Assembly (NCBI GenBank): GCA_965247815.1
Contig: CBDFHW010000005.1
Location: 1-64,000 of the forward strand
Source of the DNA: CBDAQA01 sp965247815
GTDB lineage: Bacteria > Planctomycetota > Phycisphaerae > Tepidisphaerales > Tepidisphaeraceae
Length of the DNA stretch: 64,000 bases
Direction of reading: 5' to 3'
Shown piece after piece: positions 15,159-23,974 of the stretch. Below the pieces are notes generated by a model. The model ran no database searches and was not told the DNA's origin. It worked only from the letters and a program-made list of their open reading frames with translations. The position numbers and the translations under genes are program-made. Positions within the stretch are counted from its first letter, which is position 1. Each line of letters begins with the position of its first letter.

Positions 15159-18100
15159 TCAGCGGACCGTGAACGGCGACGTCGTCACCGGCGGCAGGGT
15201 CGCCAGGCCGGTCACGGGTTGGAACGTGACGACGAACTGGTAGGTGCCGGGGACGGCGATGGTGAGCGGCGTGGCGGTGAGATCGAGCACGCCGTTCAGC
15301 AGGAACAAGGCCGACCCGACGCCTTGGAACGCCGTGTTGGTCGTTCCGGTGACCGGTTGCAGCGTGAACTCCGCCGAGGGATCGTCGACGAGGCCGGTGA
15401 CCGGCGTGTTGTTGGCGTCGGCGAATCCCACCACGAAGCTGACCGGCGCGTTGGTCGCGACGTTCGCGGGTTGCGTCGTAATGACCATGTGGATGGCGGA
15501 CACCTTGAAGCTGGTGGTCGTGACCGCGGGGGTCGCGGGAACCGGCGCGCCGGTGGCGAGCGAGTTCTCGGTCACGGTCATTGTGTACGTTCCGGGTGTG
15601 TCGATTCCGACCCCACCGGCGTTGGTGAAGTTCGCGACGCCGGCGCTGAAAACCTGCGCGTTGCCGTTAATCAATTGCGCCCCGGCACCGCCGGACACCG
15701 CGTTGATCACCGCGCGGGGGACGGTCACGTCGTCGTACACGTCGACCTTGTTGTTCGGGCCTTGCAGCGAGACGCTGAGATTGATCCTGCCGTACGCGGT
15801 GGTGTCGGCCGGCTGCTGGGTGATCGCCAGATGAAGTGGGAGGACTTTGAACGGCTTGGTTTTAACGGCGACCACGTCGGCCGCGCCCGGCACCGCCGAC
15901 GTGGCGGTCACGTCGAAGGCGAACGTCCCGGGGTTGTTGGTGATGTGCGGCGCGGCCGCACCGAGATTGACGGTCAGGTCTGCGATCCCGTTGGTGAACG
16001 CGAACGACGTCCCCGCGCCGACCACCGACGCGCCCGCCCCGCCGTTGATCGTCGCCAGCGATTCGCTGACGAAATAACCCACCGTGGTGGTGTCGATTTT
16101 GTTCTTCGAATCTTCCAGCGCGAACTTCATCACCACCGGCTGATACGGCAACACGTCGCCCGGCTGAGTCAGGATCGCGACGTGGAGCCCTTCGACTTTG
16201 AACTGCTTGGAGACCAGCGGGACGGTCTGGTTGCTGGCCGCCCCGGTGCCGGCGTCGATTTGGGTCGCGGTGATTGTGTAGGTCCCCGGCGCGTTGACGA
16301 ACAGGTTCATGAATTGCGTCGCGCCGAACGCCAGCTGTTGCGGGGACAGGTTTCCCACCAGTGGTTTGAGAACGGCGCCGGTCCCGCCGGAGACGGTGTC
16401 GAGCGCGAGCTGCAAAAGGTCGCTGTTCTGGGCGACGACGCGGTTGCCTTTTTTGTCGACGACGGCGACGCCGATCGTGAACGGCGAGTTCGCATTCGAC
16501 GACGCCGGTGGCGCGGTCAGGAATATCAGGTGGTCGGCGGCGATCGTCACCGGGTTGGATTGCCCGGTCTGGGTCGACGCGACCGACGTCCCGACCGACG
16601 GGGTCCCGGTCTCTGTGGCGGTGAACCGGTAAACCCCGGCGGTGTCGAGCTGCGGGGCGGCGGCGGCGGTGAAGTCGGCGACGCCCGCGGTCAGTGTCCG
16701 CACCAGCGTGCCGGACACCTTCGCGTTGGCCCCGCCGAGCTTGGCCGTGAAATCGAGAGTGACCGTCGCGGAGTTCTCGGTCGTGACCGGTTTGTTTTTC
16801 GAATCCAGCAGCGCGACGGTAAACAGGATCGGCGCACCGACGCCCGCCTGCGTCACCTGCTTCTTGAACATCAGGTGGAACCCGGCGACCTTGAACGGGT
16901 TTGAATTGTCCGCCGCCACGCCCGGGAGAGCCGGGTCGGTCGCGGTCAACGTGTAAGTGCCGGCGAGTCCGACGGTCGGACCGGCGGTCGTGGTGAACGC
17001 GGCGACGCCGTTGACGAAATTCCCGGTGGTGATGCCGCCCAGCGTCGTTGCCGCGGCGCCCGCGGCGGGGTTCAATGTCAGCACCGCGCCGGGACCGTTC
17101 TGGGTTCTATCGACCTGGCCTTTCTGATTCACCAGCGCGACCGACAACGGGATGGGTTGATTGACGTCGCCGTTTTTCGGCTGCTTGACGAACTTCAGGC
17201 TCGCGCCGGCGATCTTGAAATCGGCCGTGTTCACCGGCACGCTGGTGTTGGTGGGCACGAATACGCCGGTCGACAGTTCCTCTTCGGTGACGGTGAAATT
17301 GTAAGTTCCGGCCGCGTCGATCGCGGGGCCCGCGGTGGTCTTGAACGTGGCGATCCCCCCGACGAACGGCGCGGTTAGCGTGCCGGACAGCATCGGGTTG
17401 TTCCCCGGCGTGACGACGTTCAGGCTGATCCCCGCCGACGACGTCGCGGTTTTGTCCAGCTTCCCGGCCGAGTTCACGATCTTGACCGTGAACGGGATCT
17501 GCGCGCCCCCGTCGCTCACCGCCGGGGGCTGTTTGCCGATCACCAGGTGGTCGCCGGTGATTTTGAACTTCGCGCTGGTGACGTGCGCGTCGACGCCGTC
17601 GGTCGCCTGCAGCGTGTAGAACCCCGGTTTGGTCAGCGACAGGTTGTCGAACGTGGCGATCCCTTTGTTCAGTGTGACCGAGTTCCCCTTGATCGGATTT
17701 CCGGCGGTGAACCCGACCGGATTCAACTCCACCACGGTGCTGCTGTCGGTGGTGATGATGTTGTTTTTTCCGTCTTCGAGCGCGACGCGGACGGCGGGGT
17801 TGAGCGCGGTCTCGGCGGCGCCGTCGGCGGGCGCGGTGAGGTAAACAAGCTTGCCCGGTGTGACGTTGAACGCGGGCGACGTGACCGGCGTCGCGGCGGT
17901 GTCGGCGGCGGTCAGCGTGTACGAGCCTTTGGTGTCGATCGAAAGGTCGCTGAAGGTCGCGATGCCGTTGACCGCCGCGACCGACGTCGTGCCGGTGAGT
18001 ACGCCCGTTGCGGTGGGCGTATTGCCCGCGGCGGTGATGGTGATCGTGTCGGTGCTGGCGGTTAGAAAATTACCCTGCGCGTCCTCGACCGCGACGGTCA

Positions 18101-18791
18101 CCGGTGGCGCGACGACGTCACCGGCGGCGGTGTCGTTCGGGGGCTGCACGAACGCGAGCTGTGCCCCGCCGTCGACGGACACGTCGTCGAGGCCGTTGTA
18201 ATTGTCGCTGTGGGGGTCGCCGTTGATGAACGCGATGGCGGTCGACGGACCGGTCGCGGTGAAACTGGTGGCGACCGGCATCCAGCTCACGCTGTTTCCC
18301 CCGCCGGAGTTGACCGCGGTCTGCAACGGCACGGAATTGATCAGCACCTGAACGGCGCTGGACGACCCGAACAGGCCCGTGGCATCGACGACGTTACCGA
18401 CCGAAAATTTCAGAGTGTAAGACGTCCCGGCCGTGGTCGGAATCGTCTGTGAGACGCCGGTCGCAGTGTTGCTCAACCCGGCAAGGTCTACCGACTGCGA
18501 GCCCGATTCGGCCTGGAAGCTGAACCCGTTCTGCGTGAAGCCGGTGACGAGCGGGCTCACGGCCCCGGACGCGCCGACCACGGTCCACGGGCCGAACGTC
18601 GCCCCGGTTTGATAAATGTCATACCCGTTGCTGCCGGTGACGACCGGGGTTTCGAACCCGCCGTCCTGAATCAAAGATGCCGCGAGCAATCGCCGGGGTT
18701 CGAGCCGGTCGATCGCGTAGCCCGCCGCGCGGCGGCAGTTGAGATTTTTCGATCGGGACGGGGTTACGCCGCGGCGATGCGTGTGATTCAT
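15159..18791 (-). CDS. Giant secreted LEPR-type protein: DUF642-like domain plus nine ~110-residue repeats
   Basis: ATG 18791 (ACGGA upstream) is preferred to the TTG at 18830. The 1210-residue product has a basic leader, then DRLEPRRLLAASLIQDG. Residues ~45-210 resemble a DUF642/carbohydrate-binding-like domain (GGFETPVVTG, GPWTVVG, GSQSVDLAG, LKFSVGNVVD). The rest is nine similar beta-sandwich modules starting with a hydrophobic-rich 'L-x-x-x-x-QP' strand: LAFVQPPND, LVYLTAPAD, LVIGKQPPA, LKFVKQPKN, LMFKKQVTQ, LIFLTAPPA, VAILTQPGD, LAITQQPAD, MVITTQPAN. Each also has a V-x-x-x-DxxxN turn (VALEDGKNN, VALLDSKNK) and a GTYTLTAT-like closing strand. It probably forms a long stalk at the cell surface; no catalytic domain is seen. 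Confidence 0.85.
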   Translation of the reverse strand: MNHTHRRGVTPSRSKNLNCRRAAGYAIDRLEPRRLLAASLIQDGGFETPVVTGSNGYDIYQTGATFGPWTVVGASGAVSPLVTGFTQNGFSFQAESGSQSVDLAGLSNTATGVSQTIPTTAGTSYTLKFSVGNVVDATGLFGSSSAVQVLINSVPLQTAVNSGGGNSVSWMPVATSFTATGPSTAIAFINGDPHSDNYNGLDDVSVDGGAQLAFVQPPNDTAAGDVVAPPVTVAVEDAQGNFLTASTDTITITAAGNTPTATGVLTGTTSVAAVNGIATFSDLSIDTKGSYTLTAADTAATPVTSPAFNVTPGKLVYLTAPADGAAETALNPAVRVALEDGKNNIITTDSSTVVELNPVGFTAGNPIKGNSVTLNKGIATFDNLSLTKPGFYTLQATDGVDAHVTSAKFKITGDHLVIGKQPPAVSDGGAQIPFTVKIVNSAGKLDKTATSSAGISLNVVTPGNNPMLSGTLTAPFVGGIATFKTTAGPAIDAAGTYNFTVTEEELSTGVFVPTNTSVPVNTADFKIAGASLKFVKQPKNGDVNQPIPLSVALVNQKGQVDRTQNGPGAVLTLNPAAGAAATTLGGITTGNFVNGVAAFTTTAGPTVGLAGTYTLTATDPALPGVAADNSNPFKVAGFHLMFKKQVTQAGVGAPILFTVALLDSKNKPVTTENSATVTLDFTAKLGGANAKVSGTLVRTLTAGVADFTAAAAPQLDTAGVYRFTATETGTPSVGTSVASTQTGQSNPVTIAADHLIFLTAPPASSNANSPFTIGVAVVDKKGNRVVAQNSDLLQLALDTVSGGTGAVLKPLVGNLSPQQLAFGATQFMNLFVNAPGTYTITATQIDAGTGAASNQTVPLVSKQFKVEGLHVAILTQPGDVLPYQPVVMKFALEDSKNKIDTTTVGYFVSESLATINGGAGASVVGAGTSFAFTNGIADLTVNLGAAAPHITNNPGTFAFDVTATSAVPGAADVVAVKTKPFKVLPLHLAITQQPADTTAYGRINLSVSLQGPNNKVDVYDDVTVPRAVINAVSGGAGAQLINGNAQVFSAGVANFTNAGGVGIDTPGTYTMTVTENSLATGAPVPATPAVTTTSFKVSAIHMVITTQPANVATNAPVSFVVGFADANNTPVTGLVDDPSAEFTLQPVTGTTNTAFQGVGSALFLLNGVLDLTATPLTIAVPGTYQFVVTFQPVTGLATLPPVTTSPFTVR

Positions 18792-18930
18792 GTGAATATT
18801 CCGTTGGCACTGACTGAAGTGATCTGACAAGAATAATGGCCGCAGGATTCAATTACCAGATCGGGGCTGCGATTTGTCACGACTTCGACGACCGGTCGAT
18901 ATGCGGTTTCACGACCCGAATTGGTCAAAA

Positions 18931-19012
18931 GACGTTGGTTCTGAGAGACCCCGAAGGGTCGGGCCCTGGCGCGGCGCAGCCCGGATCTTCGGGTTACCTC
19001 AGAACCGGCGTT
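18931..19012. repeat. Family-A palindromic repeat, degenerate copy
   Basis: GACGTTGGTTCTGAGAGACC and GGGTTACCTCAGAACCGGCG keep most of the family-A arms, with an inner CCCGAAGGGTCGGGCCC. Located in the 296-bp gap between the giant repeat protein and the S24 repressor gene; nothing else was recognised there. Confidence 0.75.
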
Positions 19013-19087
19013 CGGGATTTTTTAAGATCAGGCGTTCACAGCAATTTCGGTTCGCGGCTGCGGGATTGGGTCGATCCGATTGGTAAC

Positions 19088-19810
19088 TTAATAATCTGAC
19101 TCGTCCGGTGATTCCTGCACGTAATCATCCTGCAGGTGACGCACTTGCTTGACCGGCAGCCAGAATGCAGGGCGGCGGTCGACGACCACGGCCATGCGTT
19201 CGATCTCTTCGGTTCGAACAATAACGGCGGCGTATCGGGTGTTCTCCGGGCGGAGTTCCAAGCATTGGTCGCCTCGTCTCCAGACGGACTTGAACGTGCA
19301 GCCGTGCTGGCGTTCGGACGTGAAACGGACGAAAACCGGTGACCCGTCCGGCACCAGATCGTCCGGTTTGACCGGGCGAAAAATCACCAGGTCCCCTTCA
19401 CGAAAGACCGGTGACATGCTGTCCCCGATCACCACGACGGCGAACAGCAGATCGCCTTCCAGCCCGGCCGGGCGGGGGACGTATTCGAAGCCGACGCCGC
19501 TGTCGATGCCGTATTCTTCAAAGTCGACCGCGGGACCCGCGGGGGCTTTGTTGATGATCGGGACCCAGCCGTCGCGGTGGGCGGCGGTCACTTTTCCCCA
19601 GCCGTCGCGCCAGTGGTGGTCGAAGTCGGCCAGGTCCTTGAACCCCAGCGCCGCGCCCCACCGCCGCCGTTCCAGTGCCGAGGGGAAGACGGCGCCGGTT
19701 TCGACCAGTTGCAACCGGGAAGCCGTGGTGCCCAGCTTGCAGGACATGCCTATTAAATCCAACTGTTTTGCCAAACGCATTCCGCGGATGAGGGTTCCGA
19801 CGCGCGACAT
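19088..19810 (-). CDS. LexA/C1-like repressor: N-terminal HTH plus S24 peptidase domain
   Basis: ATG 19810 follows AAGGAG; the open frame extends further but only through an inverted repeat. The 240-residue protein has an N-terminal XRE-like helix-turn-helix part (IRGMRLAKQLDLIGMSCKL, LQLVETGAVFPSALERRRW) and a C-terminal S24 domain with the Ser/Lys dyad: Ser131 in VIGDSMSPVFREGD and Lys174 in CTFKSVWRR, spacing 43 as in LexA-type proteases. FVRFTSERQHGCTFKSV is the usual strand around the Lys. An Ala-Gly or Cys-Gly cleavage bond is not obvious. Such proteins repress phage or damage-response genes until RecA-stimulated self-cleavage. The target here is unknown. Confidence 0.8.
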   Translation of the reverse strand: MSRVGTLIRGMRLAKQLDLIGMSCKLGTTASRLQLVETGAVFPSALERRRWGAALGFKDLADFDHHWRDGWGKVTAAHRDGWVPIINKAPAGPAVDFEEYGIDSGVGFEYVPRPAGLEGDLLFAVVVIGDSMSPVFREGDLVIFRPVKPDDLVPDGSPVFVRFTSERQHGCTFKSVWRRGDQCLELRPENTRYAAVIVRTEEIERMAVVVDRRPAFWLPVKQVRHLQDDYVQESPDESDY

Positions 19811-19834
19811 GTGTGCTCCTTCTGGTGGAGAAAT

Positions 19835-19901
19835 GGTGATTGTTGATTGGTGCGTGACGCAGACAAACTCGGCGCGCGTCACGCACCAATCACCCATCAC
19901 C
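19835..19901. repeat. Long inverted repeat upstream of the repressor gene
   Basis: GGTGATTGTTGATTGGTGCG + TGACGC pairs with GCGTCACGCACCAATCACCC + ATCACC: 24 of 26 positions match around a 15-bp loop. It lies 25 bp before the repressor start, in its leader, and next to the start of the divergent gene at 19954. It could be an operator, or one of the GTGATTGG-type dispersed repeats. Confidence 0.75.
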
Positions 19902-19915
19902 CTCTTCCTTTCCCT

Positions 19916-19943
19916 TTGACTTCGACCGTTCCCGTGTTAGCAT
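19916..19943 (+). promoter_or_regulatory. Candidate sigma-70 promoter for the 19954 gene
   Basis: TTGACT (19916-19921), 16-bp spacer, TAGCAT (19938-19943). The predicted start site falls almost on the ATG at 19954 and no Shine-Dalgarno is visible, so the transcript may be leaderless. Confidence 0.35.
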
Positions 19944-19953
19944 TTTGTTCGGT

Positions 19954-20259
19954 ATGCCGACGCAACGCAAGCAAATTTTCCAGGTGGGGAATCGGGTCTA
20001 CGAGCTGGTGCTGGTGGAAGGGCCTATTTACCGGGACGGGCAGAGCTTTGCGGCGCAGTTCGACCACGACGCGGGGGTGTTGCGGGTGTCGAAACGGGTG
20101 CCCCGCGATCAGCGGGCGTGGGTGACGGCGGTCGCGGTCAGCGACGCCTGCTTCCGGCTTTGGAATCCGATCCCGCTGATTTACCCGGACTGGCGGCCCG
20201 ACCCGCCCGCGTGCGGACCGAGTCGGCCGGGTCCTGAAGATGATCCACCGTGCCCGTGA
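19954..20259 (+). CDS. Small conserved-looking protein of unknown function
   Basis: ATG 19954 gives 101 residues; an in-frame TTG at 19945 is also possible. The sequence IFQVGNRVYELVLVEGPIYR then FDHDAGVLRVSKRVPRDQRA and AVAVSDACFRLWNPIPLIYP looks like a compact alpha/beta protein; no family was recognised. The last ~40 codons overlap the 3' end of the convergent XRE gene (20138), and the C-terminal tail is Pro-rich. Divergent from the S24 repressor, sharing its control region, so it may be a repressor target. Confidence 0.5.
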   Translation: MPTQRKQIFQVGNRVYELVLVEGPIYRDGQSFAAQFDHDAGVLRVSKRVPRDQRAWVTAVAVSDACFRLWNPIPLIYPDWRPDPPACGPSRPGPEDDPPCP

Positions 20260-20698
20260 ACTCGGCTTCGGTGAACATCCCCTCGGCGGGGTCGCGGCGG
20301 TGTTCGGCGAGATACCCTAACGCGGCCTGCTGGGTTTTAGTGTCCTGCTCGACGATCCACGACCGCAACCGCCGCATGCCTTCGATCGGGGTCACCCCGC
20401 TGGCCTTGCAGGCCTGGGTAAACCGGCGCGACTCGTCCGTGGTGGGCCCGGCCTTGCGGCGGGTCACCGGGACCGGCGTGGACTTCCAGACCTGGTCGAA
20501 CTGCTCCGGGTCGACCTTGAACGCCCGCGCGAGCGCGACCATGGTCGTGTGCTGCACGTCCGGCTTGGCCATCGCCTCGATGGCGATCAACCGGCGGGCG
20601 GTGAGCCCCACCTCCCGGCCGAACGCCTCGGTCGTCTTGCCCGCACTGACGCGGTTCCATCGAATAAATTCGCCGAAGTGGATGATTTTTTCGCTCAC
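20138..20698 (-). CDS. XRE-family helix-turn-helix protein
   Basis: A 186-residue product from GTG 20698; no strong Shine-Dalgarno is visible. Residues ~8-65 form an XRE/Cro-type HTH: FGEFIRWNRVSAGKTTEAFG, REVGLTARRLIAIEAMAKPD, MVALARAFKVDPEQFDQVW. The following ~110 residues include PVPVTRRKAGPTTDESRRFT and an acidic-basic C-terminus that ends in a Ser/Lys/Arg-rich tail (RRR). No peptidase domain is present, unlike the neighbouring repressor. It likely acts as a DNA-binding regulator of the adjacent divergent unit (20775-21501). Confidence 0.75.
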   Translation of the reverse strand: MSEKIIHFGEFIRWNRVSAGKTTEAFGREVGLTARRLIAIEAMAKPDVQHTTMVALARAFKVDPEQFDQVWKSTPVPVTRRKAGPTTDESRRFTQACKASGVTPIEGMRRLRSWIVEQDTKTQQAALGYLAEHRRDPAEGMFTEAEFTGTVDHLQDPADSVRTRAGRAASPGKSAGSDSKAGSRRR

Positions 20699-20774
20699 GA
20701 AGGACCATTATAGCGATTCGCTGCGATCATGAAATAACGTTTTCCACGATCTATTATCTTCATGAGACCTTGGC

Positions 20775-21020
20775 GTGTTTGACCGCAGTCGAAAACCAGC
20801 CGATAATTCATCTATGCCCAATCTGTTCGCCAACCTCATCACCGGTGCGGGCTCGATCATCGAGTTGATACCGGCAGAGAAACGGCGAGTTCAAGCCACG
20901 CATCGAGTTCGGACGGTCAATGAGTCGATCGCGTCGGACTGGGTTCGGGTCGGCCAGCATTTACAACGGGCAATGAAAAAATCGTCGGGGGAGATGTCGA
21001 CGGATGGCAAAAAACACTAA
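20775..21020 (+). CDS. Small protein upstream of the DUF2335 gene
   Basis: GTG 20775 gives 81 residues; ATG 20814 would give 68 (MPNLFANLITGAGSIIELIP). The product has an amphipathic N-terminal stretch and a basic/polar helix (EKRRVQATHRVRTVNESIAS). It overlaps the start of the next gene by 17 bp, so the two are probably translated together. Function not recognised. Confidence 0.5.
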   Translation: MFDRSRKPADNSSMPNLFANLITGAGSIIELIPAEKRRVQATHRVRTVNESIASDWVRVGQHLQRAMKKSSGEMSTDGKKH

Positions 21021-21501
21021 GGCCGGCGGCGACATCGAGCGGCAGAAACTGAGCCAGGCGTCGCTCGAAGCGGTGCATTCATTTCAATTGCAAGTCGAGC
21101 AGAGCGGCCCATTGCCCGCACCAGAAGTACTCGCCCGATACGAGCAAAGCTTTCCGGGCAGCGCGGATCGAATCATCAAAATGGCCGAGTCAGAAATGGC
21201 GCACCGCCAGGGCCTTGAGTCGGCTTCGATTGTCGCTCAGGCGAAAGACCTGGCTGCCGGACGGAGCGAAATCCGGATCGGGCAGATTGGGGCGCTGGTG
21301 ATTACAACGGTAAACTTCTGCTGTGGGACTTACGCCGCAACCCACGGAGCTCAGGCTTTCGGTGGAATTTTGAGCGGCAGTACGGTGATAGCGCTCGTCA
21401 GCGCGTTCCTATACCGGCAACGCGTGGCAGCCAGATCCCCGGTTCATGTCGAGAACCCCGACAAAGACATTTCGATTCCGCCAATGAACGTAAAACCGTA
21501 A
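21004..21501 (+). CDS. DUF2335-family membrane protein
   Basis: The 165-residue protein has the DUF2335 signature: a proline-containing segment GPLPAPEVLARYEQSFPGSA, then DRIIKMAESEMAHRQ, followed by two membrane spans (about 97-117, IGALVITTVNFCCGTYAAT, and 121-138, AFGGILSGSTVIALVSAFLY). The family is common in phage- and mobile-element-linked regions and its function is unknown. It overlaps the upstream small gene and may form a two-gene unit under the XRE regulator. Confidence 0.75.
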   Translation: MAKNTKAGGDIERQKLSQASLEAVHSFQLQVEQSGPLPAPEVLARYEQSFPGSADRIIKMAESEMAHRQGLESASIVAQAKDLAAGRSEIRIGQIGALVITTVNFCCGTYAATHGAQAFGGILSGSTVIALVSAFLYRQRVAARSPVHVENPDKDISIPPMNVKP

Positions 21502-21598
21502 TCCGTCGGCTGCGGTTTATTTGTAATCCGAGCACATCCTGCGCGAGCAAGCCTGCCCTTCCACGCGCTGCTAAACACTTCTTTTTAACGAGGCTGCG

Positions 21599-21793
21599 AT
21601 GCGTGACCCACTGGACGCGGCGTTGGATCGGTATGTCGATTACCCGCCGGGGTTTTTATACCGACATCTGGACCCGGGATTCGGGGAAAAGGCGGACCGG
21701 ACGGGGAAAGAAGAGTCAGTTGAGTCAGCAGACGACGATGCCGGCGGGGTTTCGGGGGAAACGCTGGAACGGCCGCAGAATGCCGGGCGCTAG
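21599..21793 (+). CDS. Small acidic protein, hypothetical
   Basis: ATG 21599 with GAGG upstream gives 64 residues (MRDPLDAALDRYVDYPPGFL, then an acidic tail EESVESADDDAGG). The stop overlaps that of the convergent gene at 21790. No family recognised. Confidence 0.45.
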   Translation: MRDPLDAALDRYVDYPPGFLYRHLDPGFGEKADRTGKEESVESADDDAGGVSGETLERPQNAGR

Positions 21794-22032
21794 TCGATGC
21801 ACTCGAGCAGGCCTGCCGCGAGCGAGGCGGCGAACTGTTGGTGTGACGCGAGAACCAGGTCGACCGCTTCGATGCAGAACCGCATCGAAGCCGGATCGTG
21901 CCCGGTGGCTGCGGTGCGGTGCGTGGCGTTGAGCAGGCTGATCGTCTTGGCCAGCTTGGCCCGGTACTGGGCGGTGAAGCTGGCGACGAAGTCGGCTTCT
22001 CGCTGAATCGCCCGGCGTGTTTCAACGGACAT
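21790..22032 (-). CDS. Small helical protein, hypothetical
   Basis: ATG 22032 (AAGGG upstream) gives 80 residues. The sequence is predicted all-helical (RRAIQREADFVASFTAQYRA, FCIEAVDLVLASHQQFAASL). Longer frames read unlikely Arg-rich sequence. No known family. Confidence 0.5.
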   Translation of the reverse strand: MSVETRRAIQREADFVASFTAQYRAKLAKTISLLNATHRTAATGHDPASMRFCIEAVDLVLASHQQFAASLAAGLLECID

Positions 22033-22124
22033 AAGAGCCCTTTCTGATCGCTTACCCCGTCGTACTTGCCTTTTTATCGGACGTATTTCGCGTTGCCGTG
22101 AGAAAATCCAGTGCCGTAATATAC

Positions 22125-22313
22125 CTACGGCTGCTGTCGATGACGTGCGCGAACCCCCGCCGAACCGAGGGCTACCGCGGCAGCAGCGGCGAACAGATTT
22201 GTCACGACACGCCAATCTGCCGCATGGGATTGCAAACCCTGGTAGGCCTGGAATGCCAGAACGACGGCAATGACGAAGAACGAAAACGCGAATCTTTTAA
22301 GAAAATGGCTCAT
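22125..22313 (-). CDS. Small two-span membrane protein, hypothetical
   Basis: ATG 22313 gives 62 residues with two hydrophobic segments (AFSFFVIAVVLAFQAYQGL and VVTNLFAAAAAVALGSAGV) and a short basic tail. The positive residues on both ends suggest both termini lie in the cytoplasm. A longer start at 22349 is possible. No family recognised; support is mainly the clear membrane pattern. Confidence 0.5.
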   Translation of the reverse strand: MSHFLKRFAFSFFVIAVVLAFQAYQGLQSHAADWRVVTNLFAAAAAVALGSAGVRARHRQQP

Positions 22314-22415
22314 CTTCGAGTCCGAAGCTGCTTTGGCCGTCCGGGGCATTCGGCTTGCGACGCTAACCGTTCGCGAACACGCAAACGCTCAAGCGGTCGA
22401 AAGACGAGAATATAC

Positions 22416-23939
22416 ATGAAATCTTCAAAGACGAATTTCGCTATTGCTACGCTCGCCGGGCTGATGTGGATCGGGTCCGGGTCATTTACTCTTGGCGCTG
22501 GTGGTAATGGAGGAGGTGGCGGTGGTGGTGGGGGCGGCGCTTCCGGAGGCGGTGGCGGATCTGGTGGTGGCGCATCAGGTGGTGGTGGCGGCGCATCAGG
22601 TGGCGGCGGCGGCGGTGGTCACGCGAGTGGAGGCGGCGGTGGCGCGACAGGTGGCGGCGGCGGTGGAGCAACTGGCGGCGGAGGCGGCGGTGCCAGTGGC
22701 GCGGGTACCGGAGCGGCCGGTGGTGGCGGTGGTCATGCCGGTGGAAACGCCGGTGGTGGTGGTAACGCGGGTGGTGGTGGTAACGCCGGCGGTGGGGCTG
22801 GAAACGGCGGCGGGGGGGGTGGCGGTAATGGCGGCGGTGCCGCTCGCGGGGGTGGCGGCACGGGCACTGGGGCGGGTGCCGGTAACGGCGTTGGCAACGG
22901 CATAGGTGCCGGCACGGGACGAAACGGCGGCACCGGCGGTGCCAACGGCGGTAACGGCGTTCACACAGAACCAGTCACCGGAGGAACGAGAACAATCATT
23001 CCCGGGAACGGGCAAAACGGCAATCGCGGAGCCGAGAACGGCAACGCAGGCACCGGCAGAACCGGCCTGGTCCCGCCCGGTGAAGTCCGCAACGGCAACG
23101 GCGTCGTCAACAACCAAAACAACCAGAACGGCGTAAACCTCAGTAACGCCAACCGCGGGAACAACGTCGACAACCTGAACGGCGTCACGAATCGCAACGG
23201 CAACCGCCCGTACAATCCGTATCACCAACACGGCAACGGGTACAACAACAACCGCTCGGTCGCCGTCTATTACAGCTACCCGTGGTGGCCGTTCTCGTAC
23301 GGTTACAACAGTGGTTGGTACGGCAATAATTACGGCAACAACGGCAATCAGTACCCGTTCTACTTGCCGCTCGACGATTCGAACCAATCCAATAATAACA
23401 CCGGCGGCACGTATGTGACGCCGCAGCAATCGACCGGTGCCGAAACGGGTCAGCAGACGACCAATCAGCCGACCGGGCAGCAGCAGACCACCACGACGCT
23501 GCAACCTCTGCAGACCGGCGGCACGTCGGCCGACGTGCAGGCGCAGATCAGCAACGCCGTCGATAAATCCCCCGCCATGGTCTCGGCCGGCAACAGCGTG
23601 GCGATTGCCCAGTCGGCACTGAACTCGGAGCGCGACCGCGTGCTCGCGGGGCTTCGGAATAATGCCGATTACAAAGCTGCGGTGGATCGACGACACCAGG
23701 CGACCAACGACATGCACGCCACGCAGTCGACGGCCGGCACGCCGTCGAACGCGGCAGTGGATGCCGCCAACGCCAAGCTCGAAGCCGGCGACGAAGTGAC
23801 GAAGATGGAAGAGCAGGCCATCGCGACCGACCCCGCCGCCGCCGCTGCCAAGGGCCGACTAGATCAGGCCATGGCAGACCGGAACGCCTTGCGGGCCCAG
23901 TTGACGGCACAGTACCAGAACGCCGCCAAGGGCGGATGA
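22416..23939 (+). CDS. Glycine-rich secreted surface protein with C-terminal coiled coil
   Basis: ATG 22416 (GAGA upstream) gives 507 residues; the long upstream open frame is unlikely. A signal peptide (MKSSKTNFAIATLAGLMWIG, cleavage near LGA-GG30) is followed by ~145 residues that are mostly Gly with Ala, Ser and Asn (GGGGASGGGG, NAGGGGNAGG). Next comes an Asn-rich region (NNQNNQNGVNLSNANRGNN), a Tyr/Trp patch (VAVYYSYPWWPFSYGYNSGWYGNNYG split by short spacers), a Gln/Thr linker, and from ~385 a helical coiled-coil-like region (SDVQAQISNAVDKSP, MEEQAIATDP). This looks like an adhesive or matrix protein. Low complexity makes homology hard to judge. A terminator follows the stop. Confidence 0.75.
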   Translation: MKSSKTNFAIATLAGLMWIGSGSFTLGAGGNGGGGGGGGGGASGGGGGSGGGASGGGGGASGGGGGGGHASGGGGGATGGGGGGATGGGGGGASGAGTGAAGGGGGHAGGNAGGGGNAGGGGNAGGGAGNGGGGGGGNGGGAARGGGGTGTGAGAGNGVGNGIGAGTGRNGGTGGANGGNGVHTEPVTGGTRTIIPGNGQNGNRGAENGNAGTGRTGLVPPGEVRNGNGVVNNQNNQNGVNLSNANRGNNVDNLNGVTNRNGNRPYNPYHQHGNGYNNNRSVAVYYSYPWWPFSYGYNSGWYGNNYGNNGNQYPFYLPLDDSNQSNNNTGGTYVTPQQSTGAETGQQTTNQPTGQQQTTTTLQPLQTGGTSADVQAQISNAVDKSPAMVSAGNSVAIAQSALNSERDRVLAGLRNNADYKAAVDRRHQATNDMHATQSTAGTPSNAAVDAANAKLEAGDEVTKMEEQAIATDPAAAAAKGRLDQAMADRNALRAQLTAQYQNAAKGG

Positions 23940-23974
23940 AGTCGTTCGACCGGTCACTGAAAGAACTAGTCGAG

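Noticed and set aside
18836..19099. 87-residue open frame across the family-A repeat at 18.9 kb
   Set aside because: It is translated from the palindromic repeat and lacks protein features.
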